Of a DNA stretch of 64,000 nt, positions 40,401-47,255 are shown piece by piece. Under the pieces are notes generated by a model, which saw only the letters and a list, made by a program, of their open reading frames with translations, was not told where the DNA came from and did no database searches. Position numbers and translations under genes: made by a program. The stretch is taken from NCBI RefSeq assembly GCF_029854215.1, contig NZ_CP122961.1:1054001-1118000 (forward strand), in the 5' to 3' direction. The first letter of the stretch is position 1. Every line of letters begins with the position of its first letter. This DNA comes from Halomonas alkaliantarctica (lineage in GTDB: Bacteria > Pseudomonadota > Gammaproteobacteria > Pseudomonadales > Halomonadaceae).

Positions 40401-40498
40401 ATCTAACAAATCGCTGCAGGTGACGTTTGACCCGCTACTCGGTTTTGCTACGCCAAGCCGTAGCACCGGATCAAACTACCTGAGCTTAGGCGTTAGGC
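40401..40498 (+). other. attC site (98 bp)
   Basis: It begins with ATCTAAC, a perfect RYYYAAC core, and ends with GTTAGGC, a perfect GTTRRRY core. The interior is strongly palindromic: GTTTGACCCGCTACTCGG on the left against CCGTAGCACCGGATCAAAC on the right. This is the clearest attC site in the window and forms the left boundary of the DUF1772 cassette. Confidence 0.88.
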
Positions 40499-40525
40499 GC
40501 CACAAAAACACCGAGGACCATCGTA

Positions 40526-40963
40526 ATGCATACATTACAATTCCTGGCCACACTAAGTACTTGTCTGTTCGCCGGAGCAGCCGTCTACATTAACCTCGTT
40601 GAACATCCTGCCAGGATGGGCTGCGATACCAAAACTGCTGCGACCGTGTGGGCGCCAAGCTACGAAAGAGCCACACTCATGCAAGCATCTCTAGCGATTG
40701 TGGGTCTCTTCGCTGGGGTCACAGTGTGGCTACTCGGTGGCGGAGCAATGTGGCTTATAGGTGCACTCTTTATTGGCGCAGTCGTTCCGTTTACCTTCAT
40801 CGTTATCATGCCAACGAATAACGAGCTGCTAGCACCTGGCCGCGACCTTTCCACAACTGAAACTCGAGGCCTATTGGAGAAGTGGGGCAAGCTCCATGGT
40901 GTACGGAGCGCATTGAGTCTCATTGCTTCGGTGATCTATGTTGCATTGCTAAATGGCGCCTAA
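40526..40963 (+). CDS. DUF1772 family membrane protein (cassette gene)
   Basis: A 145-residue protein with four predicted helices (about 5-25, 52-72, 75-97, 125-142). The DUF1772 pattern is present (FAGAAVYINLVEHPAR near 15; PFTFIVIMPTNNELL near 90; a final helix after KWGKLHGVRSALS). A few relatives are linked to anthrone oxidation in fungi; bacterial roles are unknown. The stop codon TAA lies inside the left core of the next attC, as in true integron cassettes. With the site before it, this makes a complete cassette of 517 bp (40493-41009). Confidence 0.87.
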   Translation: MHTLQFLATLSTCLFAGAAVYINLVEHPARMGCDTKTAATVWAPSYERATLMQASLAIVGLFAGVTVWLLGGGAMWLIGALFIGAVVPFTFIVIMPTNNELLAPGRDLSTTETRGLLEKWGKLHGVRSALSLIASVIYVALLNGA

Positions 40964-41015
40964 CCCATCATTCAAGCGGGACGCCTAACGGCGCCCCTTA
41001 ATTCAAATGTTAGGG
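40958..41015 (+). other. attC site (58 bp)
   Basis: It starts GCCTAAC (perfect core, containing the DUF1772 stop codon), with the inner palindrome ATTCAAGCGGGACGCC / GGCGCCCCTTAATTCAAAT. It ends GTTAGGG, one base off GTTRRRY. Length and shape match the short attC sites of mobile integrons. Confidence 0.87.
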
Positions 41016-41019
41016 TGCT

Positions 41020-41045
41020 GCAATATCCTCAGATGAGGATATTGC
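41020..41045. repeat. Perfect hairpin after the attC site
   Basis: GCAATATCCTC and GAGGATATTGC form an 11-bp stem with an AGAT loop. No T-run follows on either strand, so a terminator role is doubtful. Confidence 0.5.
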
Positions 41046-41299
41046 GGCTGCGAGGTAAGTAGTCCCGAATAATATCAGGCCTGATTGCGAGGTTTGGGGC
41101 GGATGCTAAAATCCTCGCCTGCGTCAGTTATTAGTGGAGAAAAGGCGATATGAATACGGCTCCCGCACCCGATTCAATCGGCACGCCCAGCGCTCTGTAG
41201 TTCGTCGATCAGCTGCGGATGACGCGGTCCGCGTCAACTTGCTAGTTGCGCCCGTCCGCGATCATGTACTGTTACATAATGACCTAACCGGAGAACGCC

Positions 41300-42148
41300 A
41301 TGCCTTCCCCTCTCGTGACCACCGACTGGCTGCAGGAGAATCTGGATAACGAACATTTGGTACTGATCGACGCTAGCATGGCCAATGTCGTTGGCAAGGA
41401 GCCGATCATTTATGACCGTCCGATGTTAATCCCGGGAAGTTTCCGAATAGACATGGAAGGAACGCTTTGCGATACCGGAGCTTCCCAAGCCCACGCCTTC
41501 CCGACAGAAGAGCAGTTCACGGCGGAGGTCCGTAGGTTGGGCATCGAGCCCGATAGCCTGGTGGTGTTGTACGACGATCAGGGTATTTATTCGGCACCAC
41601 GCGCTTGGTGGATTCTGAGGGCTATGGGCCTCAAACAGGTGTTTGTTCTGGATGGCGGCCTGCCGCAGTGGTTGGCCGAAGGGCGTGAGGTCGATTCTGC
41701 TTCGGTGGCAGAGGCGGCCAAGCATGGCAGCGTGGTTGGCAAACTCGACCACACTCTGGTGCGAGATTCTGCCTACGTTTTCCAGCATCTGGAGGACGAG
41801 CGAGTAACGGTCATCGATGCGCGATCAAAGGCGCGTTTCCTGGCGCAAGCGCCAGAACCCAGGCCTGGTGTGCGCGGTGGCCACATTCCCAATTCTCTCA
41901 ACCTGCCGTTTACAGAGGTGTTGGAGGGGTATCGATTCAAGCCAGCCAGCCAACTGGCGTCAACGTTTGCTCTCCTCGCTCCCTCCCTTCAGCCCAGCAA
42001 CGGGCACCAGTTGGTGTTTTCTTGTGGTTCCGGCATCACCGCCTGCATCATTCTACTGGCGGCCGAGCTGGCCGGGTATGCTCAGCTGTCGCTGTACGAC
42101 GGTTTCTGGGCCGAATGGGGCAGCAGTGAATCGTTGCCTGTGGCGTAG
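41300..42148 (+). CDS. sseA: 3-mercaptopyruvate sulfurtransferase / rhodanese-like protein
   Basis: Moves sulfane sulfur from 3-mercaptopyruvate or thiosulfate to an acceptor. Two rhodanese domains (about 5-125, inactive, and 150-280). The second carries the active loop FSCGSGITACI near residue 236, whose CGSG(V/I)T form marks mercaptopyruvate sulfurtransferases rather than thiosulfate ones. GVRGGHIPNSLNLPF near 193 is also typical. CGGAGAA precedes the ATG. It is not bounded by convincing attC sites on the right, so it may be a host gene inside the array. Confidence 0.93.
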   Translation: MPSPLVTTDWLQENLDNEHLVLIDASMANVVGKEPIIYDRPMLIPGSFRIDMEGTLCDTGASQAHAFPTEEQFTAEVRRLGIEPDSLVVLYDDQGIYSAPRAWWILRAMGLKQVFVLDGGLPQWLAEGREVDSASVAEAAKHGSVVGKLDHTLVRDSAYVFQHLEDERVTVIDARSKARFLAQAPEPRPGVRGGHIPNSLNLPFTEVLEGYRFKPASQLASTFALLAPSLQPSNGHQLVFSCGSGITACIILLAAELAGYAQLSLYDGFWAEWGSSESLPVA

Positions 42149-42210
42149 CGACGTCTACTCCAGTGCGGCTTCGCTGCCATTGCGCAGCCGCGGGTGTTGT
42201 CTGCGTTAAA

Positions 42211-42400
42211 TCAGTAGTGGTACCGATGTTCAGCAATAAGCAAAGCTTTATCTGTGACTTTAAACCATTCGGGTACTTCGTTGATTCGCCGAGACCAGTA
42301 AACGGCGAGGCTTTGTTTGAGTGGCGCTGGTTTGCCACATCCCTTCAAACGGTTCTCGCAGGGTCTCTTTGATGAACCTTTTTCTGCTCTGAGTCGATGA
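42211..42400 (-). pseudogene. YoeB-like toxin relic (second copy)
   Basis: Read on the minus strand, one frame gives RKRFIKETLREPFEG, and after a one-base shift another gives GKPAPLKQSLAVYW, then SRRINEVPEWF, then KALLIAEHRYHY and a stop. This follows the C-terminal two-thirds of YoeB endoribonucleases. A frameshift and loss of the HRLVY region make it inactive; the start and its antitoxin are not recognisable. The rest of 42149-42616 holds no gene; CCTGCCGT at 42453-42460 is repeated in inverse at 42543-42550. Confidence 0.75.
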
Positions 42401-42616
42401 CCGAAGCGGCTCTTCTTTTCCGGTAGAAATGCTTCTTTGTAACAAAAGCTTACCTGCCGTAACTGAATCTTCCTTGTTATCGAACAGTGTTTTTCCTATG
42501 GTTGATGCGTGTGAATCAAACGACTGTCACATTGCGTGAATCACGGCAGGATAGCCTTTCAATACCTTGAAGATTCATAGAATCGTTCATAGCAAGTCGT
42601 CACAAGGAGAATACAC

Positions 42617-43222
42617 GTGAAACTCAGAACTCTACTTACCGCCTCGTTTGCCTCTACCGCGCTGCTCGCTGCGGCACCGTCGGCATTCGCCGCGCCCAAT
42701 GCGGATGGACTCTATTTGGGCATCGGTACCGGTTTCAGCTCGTTGGAGAACGACGACGATGATATCGACAATTTCATCTCCGATGGCGCTGAAGACTTTG
42801 ATCTGGATGATGACGAAGACAACGTCTTTAAAGGTTTCGTCGGCTACGAATTCAATCCTTACTTCGCTACCGAAATCTTCTATGCTGATCTCGGTCGTAC
42901 GCGCCTGAAGGGTAACAGTGACGCCAATACCGATTTGGAATCAGACGCCTACGGGGTGAGTCTGGTCGGTCAATTGCCCATCACCTCCTGGTTTACCGCC
43001 TTCGCTAAGGCCGGTGTGGCCAAGTGGGAAACCGACGTCGACGGTAACCTTGGCGGTGCCAGCGTTGATCTTGAAGATCAGGACGGTACTGATCCGGTCT
43101 ACGGTGTCGGCGCGCAGTTCAACTTCGATCCCTTCCTGGTCCGTGCCGAATACGAGCGCTACGACTTCGACAGCGACTATCAGATCGACACCTTTACCGC
43201 GTCAGCCGGTTTCCGCTTCTAA
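42617..43222 (+). CDS. Outer membrane beta-barrel protein
   Basis: A 201-residue exported protein with a signal peptide cleaved after PSAFA (about residue 26) and an eight-strand-like barrel ending in the C-terminal aromatic signature (FTASAGFRF). It resembles the OmpA-like/Ail-like beta-barrel group. An unusual acidic stretch (NDDDDIDNF, then DLDDDEDN, about 37-65) forms the first extracellular loop by prediction and could bind divalent cations. A good AAGGAG lies before the ATG, and a strong terminator follows. Role unknown. Confidence 0.85.
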   Translation: MKLRTLLTASFASTALLAAAPSAFAAPNADGLYLGIGTGFSSLENDDDDIDNFISDGAEDFDLDDDEDNVFKGFVGYEFNPYFATEIFYADLGRTRLKGNSDANTDLESDAYGVSLVGQLPITSWFTAFAKAGVAKWETDVDGNLGGASVDLEDQDGTDPVYGVGAQFNFDPFLVRAEYERYDFDSDYQIDTFTASAGFRF

Positions 43223-43250
43223 CCGTCAATTTTGTTTTACCATGTGCGAT

Positions 43251-43285
43251 AGCAGCGCCGGGGCGAGCCCCGGCGCTGCTGTTTT
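43251..43285 (+). terminator. Terminator after the beta-barrel gene
   Basis: AGCAGCGCCGGGGC and GCCCCGGCGCTGCT form a perfect stem around a tight loop, followed by GTTTTAT. Confidence 0.88.
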
Positions 43286-43374
43286 ATCTCGCGCAACCCT
43301 CGCATACTTCCAGATAGCACGCTGCCAGCGTTACTAAGGCGCAGAGCTAGCCCAGGTTCCAATAAGGGGTTAGA

Positions 43375-43629
43375 TCAGTAGTGATACCGCAACTGGGCAA
43401 TAAGCAAAGCGGCATCTGTGGCTTTGTAAGCCATTCGGTCTTCTTCGTTGATTCATCGAGACCCATAATCGGCGAGGCTGTGTTTAAGAGGCTCTAATTT
43501 GCCGATGCCTTCAAATGACCCTCGTTTTGCCTCTTTGATGAGCTTGTTGATGCGGTTAAGAACCTTCTTGTCGGTTTTCTGCCAGTACAGAGTGTCTTCC
43601 CAGACGTTCTCGGAGAAGATCAGTTTCAT
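43375..43629 (-). pseudogene. yoeB: YoeB toxin gene with a premature stop
   Basis: The 84-codon frame matches YoeB from start to end (MKLIFSENVWEDTLYWQKTD, EPLKHSLADYGSR, INEEDRMAYKATD, LRYHY), a ribosome-dependent mRNA endonuclease. Codon 59 is TGA (43453-43455) where E. coli YoeB has Arg, consistent with a CGA to TGA change. Catalytic residues after it (Arg in DRMAY, the final His-Tyr) are lost. The start overlaps the yefM stop by four bases, as in intact yefM-yoeB pairs. The rest of the frame is intact, so the stop looks recent. Confidence 0.9.
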
Positions 43630-43877
43630 TCAAGAAGTTCCTTTTCTTGACCACCACCTTGCTCCAGCTCGGCAACGGATTCCAGTAAACAGCGGGTGTT
43701 CTTGGGGGTGCGCAGAAGATAGGCTGTCTCTTGCAGTGCCTCATAGTCTTCGAGAGAGATCATTACCACAGACTGCGCCTTGTTGCGGTTGGTGATCATC
43801 GGTGAATGGTCTTCACAGACCTGCTGCAGGTTTTTTGCTAGATTGGTTCTAGCGGCCGTGTAGCTGATGGCATCCAT
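43626..43877 (-). CDS. yefM: YefM-family antitoxin (orphan)
   Basis: An 83-residue Phd/YefM antitoxin: an N-terminal DNA-binding part (MDAISYTAARTNLAKNLQQ, ITNRNKAQSVVMISLEDYEAL) and a C-terminal toxin-binding tail (LLESVAELEQGGGQEKELLE). The frame is intact and its operator is preserved (43907-43924), although the partner toxin is broken. It may survive as a repressor or by neutralising related toxins elsewhere. ATG 43877 matches the family start; no clear Shine-Dalgarno sequence is seen. It is read against the direction of the attC sites. Confidence 0.9.
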   Translation of the reverse strand: MDAISYTAARTNLAKNLQQVCEDHSPMITNRNKAQSVVMISLEDYEALQETAYLLRTPKNTRCLLESVAELEQGGGQEKELLE

Positions 43878-43906
43878 AAGATCGCTGCTGTATAGGATGT
43901 TGTTAA

Positions 43907-43924
43907 TGTACAGAATGTTGTACG
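43907..43924. promoter_or_regulatory. YefM-type operator
   Basis: TGTACAGAATGTTGTACG holds two TGTACA-like boxes (second with one mismatch) exactly 12 bp apart centre to centre, the spacing described for the E. coli yefM-yoeB operator. It lies 30 bases upstream of yefM. Confidence 0.7.
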
Positions 43925-43931
43925 TTATGTG

Positions 43932-44067
43932 GTTTAACAATCGACTGCGCAGCGCTCGGTTTTCCACCGCTTCACGGCTCCAAAAACGAAGCCGCTTTAT
44001 CCGCTCGCTGGGTCGCTTCGCTCCGATTTTAGTCTACGTGTTATTGCTCTTAAGCAGGGCGCTAGGT
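43932..44067 (+). other. attC-like site (136 bp)
   Basis: It begins GTTTAAC, a perfect RYYYAAC core, and ends GCTAGGT, one base off GTTRRRY. The inner part includes CGACTGCGCAGCGCTCGG and, on the right, CTCTTAAGCAGGGC. It lies just before a gene with the AT-rich look of a cassette. Confidence 0.6.
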
Positions 44068-44080
44068 GAGAGGAGATTTT

Positions 44081-44635
44081 ATGGAAAATTACATCGGATA
44101 TGCTGTGGCGGGCTTACTTGCACTATCAGCAGCATTACTTAGCGCCTTGATTCCAGGCGGACCAATTGAAAATAGGAATTTCTCACATATATCCCCCTTG
44201 AAATTGGGAATGTTTAATGTGTTTCTAACTGTTTTGGGAATTGGTAGTTTTGCGTTAGTCTATTTTTCAATTGTAGGAGCCAAACCTGCATTCATTGCAG
44301 CAGCGCTTTGTGGCATATCGTATTTACTAGTGTATGCCCTAGATTTAACAAAGATATTTCCTGTGTCTCCAGATAGGATGCCACGTGCATTGTTCTGGAT
44401 TGAGGTTGTTGGCTTTGTCCTGTCGATACCGCTAACATTCCTATCCCTTGCCAATGTGTTTATTTCAAAAGGTGGTGTCAACGCCTCTGGAATCACATCG
44501 AATGCTATGATCATAGTGTTGGTTATTATGGTTTTTCTGGGAGGTGGAATCGTCATATTCGCTACAAAAGCAGCAATGAGAAAATCGCCTAAAAAAGCTA
44601 ATTCAGCCGACGCAAAAAAACGCATGACTGATTAA
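44081..44635 (+). CDS. Four-helix membrane protein (cassette gene), unknown function
   Basis: A 184-residue protein with four to five hydrophobic segments (about 4-24, 45-65, 70-90, 103-125, 140-163) and a lysine-rich cytoplasmic tail (KAAMRKSPKKANSADAKKR). I recognise no family. GGAG lies 5 bases before ATG 44081. The coding sequence is visibly more AT-rich than the genes outside the array, which agrees with transfer as an integron cassette. Confidence 0.72.
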   Translation: MENYIGYAVAGLLALSAALLSALIPGGPIENRNFSHISPLKLGMFNVFLTVLGIGSFALVYFSIVGAKPAFIAAALCGISYLLVYALDLTKIFPVSPDRMPRALFWIEVVGFVLSIPLTFLSLANVFISKGGVNASGITSNAMIIVLVIMVFLGGGIVIFATKAAMRKSPKKANSADAKKRMTD

Positions 44636-44671
44636 CAGTATTAAGCTGTAGTATTGATATACGGACAAAAA

Positions 44672-45445
44672 ATGGATTATTTGAGCATAAATAAAGATAC
44701 GTGGAACAAGAGAACCAAAGTGCATGTTGAATCAGCGTTCTACGATGTTGCGTCATTTAAAAATGGTAAATGCTCGTTAAATACAATCGAACTCAAGCAA
44801 GTTGGAGATGTACAAGGAAAGTCTCTGCTACATCTACAATGTCATTTTGGCCAAGATACTTTGTCTTGGGCTCGCTTGGGTGCAAAAGTCACAGGTGTAG
44901 ACTTGTCTGCTGACGCAATCGAGCAAGCAAATTTATTGAAACAGTCTTTGGGCTTAAAAGCCGATTTTATAGAAAGTGATGTGGTTCAATTTGGTCGTAA
45001 AAATACGCAACAATTTGATATCGTATTTACCTCATATGGAGTCTTGTGCTGGCTATCCAATTTAACTGATTGGGCACACACAATTTCTAGTTCATTAAAA
45101 GTTGGAGGTGAATTCCACCTGGTTGAGTTCCATGCGTTTAATGATTTGCTGTTAGGTTATTCGTATTTCCCAAGCAACGAACCTGACATTGAAGAGGAAG
45201 GTACTTATACAGAAAACTGCGATGGCGCTAGCTCAACAGTGGTGACTTGGTCGCATTCAATAAGTGAGGTTGTAAGCGCTTTAATTGGTGCAGGTTTAAC
45301 TATTGAGTTGTTCTCTGAATATCCTTATAGCCCCTATAATTGTTTTGATGGTTTAGAGTTAGTGCCAAACTTAGGATATCAGATGTTACATAAGGGAAAG
45401 CAGGTTCCACTGTTGTATTCAATTAAAGCTCGAAAAATCGCCTAA
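44672..45445 (+). CDS. Class I SAM-dependent methyltransferase (cassette gene)
   Basis: A 257-residue methyltransferase. Motif I is LLHLQCHFGQDTLSWARLG near residue 48, with HFGQDT in place of the usual GxGxG, as in the Methyltransf_11/25 relatives. The acidic strand end is VTGVDLS near 72, and motif IV is FDIVFTSYGVLCWL near 115. Codon use is AT-rich like the gene before it. The stop TAA lies inside the GCCTAAC core of the following attC. The substrate is unknown. Confidence 0.85.
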   Translation: MDYLSINKDTWNKRTKVHVESAFYDVASFKNGKCSLNTIELKQVGDVQGKSLLHLQCHFGQDTLSWARLGAKVTGVDLSADAIEQANLLKQSLGLKADFIESDVVQFGRKNTQQFDIVFTSYGVLCWLSNLTDWAHTISSSLKVGGEFHLVEFHAFNDLLLGYSYFPSNEPDIEEEGTYTENCDGASSTVVTWSHSISEVVSALIGAGLTIELFSEYPYSPYNCFDGLELVPNLGYQMLHKGKQVPLLYSIKARKIA

Positions 45446-45525
45446 CGAAAAATTTGAGAGTGATTCGCTACGCTTGGTATTTGTTGCTCTGGTTAAGTTT
45501 TGTGTTTACGGCACAATGGTTATCT
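45440..45525 (+). other. attC site, left part of a VCR-like site
   Basis: It starts with GCCTAAC (perfect core containing the upstream stop codon). TTTGAGAGTGATTCGC, ACGCTTGGTATTT and GTTAAGTTTTGTGTTTACGG follow, as in the left part of Vibrio-type repeats. The right half is missing, probably lost by deletion. Confidence 0.75.
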
Positions 45526-45559
45526 GCTTGCAGTTCACGTATTTAGCCTTGAATACTTA

Positions 45560-45762
45560 GGTCTTACAGCAGACGTCGACGAATTTTTCGCATCGTCGTC
45601 ACAACGCGGAAGCGGCATTGGTGCAGAATTTCTAAAAAACGCCGAATCTAAGTTCATACGGTGGAGGTGAACAACAATTCCGCTCGTAAGTTCTACCATA
45701 GCTTTGGATATACCGAGAGAGCAGGGTATGAGCTCCTCAACAAAGTATTAGGTAACGGCTGA
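45560..45762 (+). pseudogene. GNAT acetyltransferase C-terminal relic
   Basis: Two frames encode SSSQRGSGIGAEFLKNAE (acetyl-CoA-binding motif A) and then VEVNNNSARKFYHSFGYTE (motif B), joined by a frameshift near 45665. The end TGA lies at the start of the next attC-like site. The N-terminal half is absent, which fits the deletion that also removed the right half of the site before it. Confidence 0.75.
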
Positions 45763-45832
45763 CAACTGGTTCAAGTCGTTCGCTTCGCTCACTGGGACCG
45801 ACTAAAGCCCGAACCTTAACCAAACGTCATGC
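45757..45832 (+). other. attC site (76 bp)
   Basis: GGCTGACAACTGGTTCAAGTC opens the site, with the inner stem GTTCGCTTCGCTCACTGGGAC, and CCTTAACCAAACGTCATGC closes it. The left core deviates at two positions, the right core GTCATGC at one. The general layout is that of many environmental attC sites. Confidence 0.72.
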
Positions 45833-45846
45833 ACAGGGAGAGATCG

Positions 45847-46380
45847 ATGCCAGTGTTTGAAACAGAGAGGTTGATTACAAGGAAGCTGGCCCATCAAGAC
45901 GTTCCGGTGTTCATTACAATGCTCAGTGATCCGGAAGTCATGAAGTTCTCCATCCGTGGAGTTTGCGACGAAGAAGCTACTTGAAAGTTTGTTGATTGGT
46001 GCCTTGAGTCTTACACCTTTCATGGAATCGGTCCATGGGCATTGTGCGAGAAGGCATCAGGGCATTTTATTGGCTTCTGCGGCGTTGGGCCGGAGTTGGT
46101 GGGCGATGTTGAGGAAATCAACCTAGGTTATCGTCTGGCGCGCAGGTTTTGGCATCAGGGTTATGCGACAGAAGCTGTCAATGGTGTTCTCCAGTATGCT
46201 TTCGACCAAAAACACTGCGAGTCGGTAATTGTTATTATCGAGTCGGAGCATACAGCCTCTGTCAGGGTGACGGAGAAGGTCGGGTTCGGAGACTATACGC
46301 TTAGAGCGTTCCATGCCCGACCTGTGCGAGTGTATCGAATGACGTTCGACGACTGGGCATTGCATTACAAATTGTTGTAG
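45847..46380 (+). pseudogene. RimJ/RimL-like GNAT acetyltransferase with a premature stop
   Basis: The 177-codon frame encodes a full GNAT protein: MPVFETERLITRKLAHQDVP, FIGFCGVGPEL, LGYRLARRFWHQGYATEAV (acetyl-CoA site near 103) and SVRVTEKVGFGDYTL. Codon 46 is TGA (45982-45984) in the stretch EEAT-stop-KFVDW; relatives have Arg or Lys there, so a CGA to TGA change is likely. Everything else is open, so the damage looks recent. It lies between two attC sites as a cassette gene. Confidence 0.85.
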
Positions 46381-46460
46381 TGCGTTACGGGCTTGGCGGC
46401 CCTACTTCGGACGCCTACTACGCTGCGCTCCGTAGTCGTCGCTAAACAACAGCGCTATGC
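46381..46460 (+). other. attC-like site (80 bp)
   Basis: The inner stem ACGCCTACTACG / CGTAGTCGTCGC is clear, and the right end ACAGCGCTATGC is one base off the usual GTTATGC core. The left core is poorly preserved. It lies directly after the GNAT stop. Confidence 0.6.
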
Positions 46461-46479
46461 ATAAAGGAGAAATGAGAAA

Positions 46480-46869
46480 GTGAATCAACATCCCGTACAG
46501 CTTCAAATCGAAAGGGCAGACAACGCTATCGTTGCTGAGGATTTTAATGTGCTCATGGATATATACGCTGATGACGCAGTATTAGTTATAGAGCCGGGGC
46601 GGAATGCAGTGGGGAAAAGTGAAATCCGTAAAGCTTTTGAAGCTATAGCTGTATATTTCAAAAACGGGTTACAAGTTGAGCAAAACGGTATGAAGATACT
46701 AGCGTCAGGAGATACAGCTTTGGTGCTAGCAAACACTGTAATATCTGGCCCAGGTTTTCCGTCTGCAGAACGTAAGGCTACATACGTATTCAATAAATCA
46801 CCTAGTGGCGTCTGGCTATGTTCTATCGACAATTCATACGGCCATGAAGTTATTAGTAAAAATGCATAA
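46480..46869 (+). CDS. NTF2-like/SnoaL-type protein (cassette gene)
   Basis: A 129-residue NTF2-fold protein of the DUF4440/SgcJ kind: helix (QLQIERADNAIVAEDFNVLM), then YADDAVLVIEPGRNAVGKSEIRK, then a sheet ending GVWLCSIDNSYGHE. The function is unknown; relatives act on small hydrophobic molecules or are unassigned. GTG 46480 follows AAAGGAG. The stop TAA lies inside the next attC. It is not closely similar to the NTF2-like protein at 37152-37583. Confidence 0.8.
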   Translation: MNQHPVQLQIERADNAIVAEDFNVLMDIYADDAVLVIEPGRNAVGKSEIRKAFEAIAVYFKNGLQVEQNGMKILASGDTALVLANTVISGPGFPSAERKATYVFNKSPSGVWLCSIDNSYGHEVISKNA

Positions 46870-46929
46870 GAATCGGCCGCACAGGATTCGCTCCCTTCGG
46901 TCACTCTCCTGTGAACCGTGGCGTTAGAA
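46864..46929 (+). other. attC site (66 bp)
   Basis: It opens GCATAAG (containing the upstream stop codon). The stem CACAGGA / TCCTGTG encloses TTCGCTCCCTTCGGTCACTC, and CGTGGCGTTAGAA closes it. Both cores carry one or two changes. It is the last clear site of the array. Confidence 0.75.
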
Positions 46930-46998
46930 TTAATATGAACCATCTATTCGTTCTCACCGGTGGCCTCTGTGATGAAAAAAACGACGCTCCTTGATGCC

Positions 46999-47182
46999 TT
47001 AGCGGAGCTATCGCGTCATATCGGAGTCTGCCCGTCGCATTCTCAATGAACGGTTAGCGTCGGGGCTATTGTCTCGGCCAGACTCGATCTCTTTTGCTCA
47101 TGAAGTATTGAGTTCGGATATTGAAAAGTACCGGCATGTAACTGCCGACGACCATGCCACGTTTTTTGAAGCCGCCGCTTAA
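46999..47182 (+). pseudogene. Unrecognised gene remnant at the array end
   Basis: A frame open from a stop at 46999 to TAA 47182 encodes SESARRILNERLASGLLSRP, DSISFAHEVLSSDIEKYRHV and a short tail, without a start codon. The composition is protein-like, but I know no family for it. It may be the 3-prime end of a gene cut by recombination at the last attC. The rest of 46930-47255 shows no gene. Confidence 0.3.
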
Positions 47183-47255
47183 ATATCGAATAAAACCCTT
47201 AACCAAGCGCGAGACGCAGGGCCTCTGCTTCAACGGCATAGGTGCTGCGACGTTA

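Noticed and set aside
41150..41200. Short frame starting MNTAPAPDSIGTP that resembles the start of PurT
   Set aside because: Only about five residues match (IGTP region), a stop follows after 16 codons, and no further PurT sequence is seen.
43453..45984. In-frame TGA codons as selenocysteine
   Set aside because: Neither YoeB nor GNAT relatives have selenocysteine or cysteine at these places, and no SECIS-like hairpin was seen after the codons.
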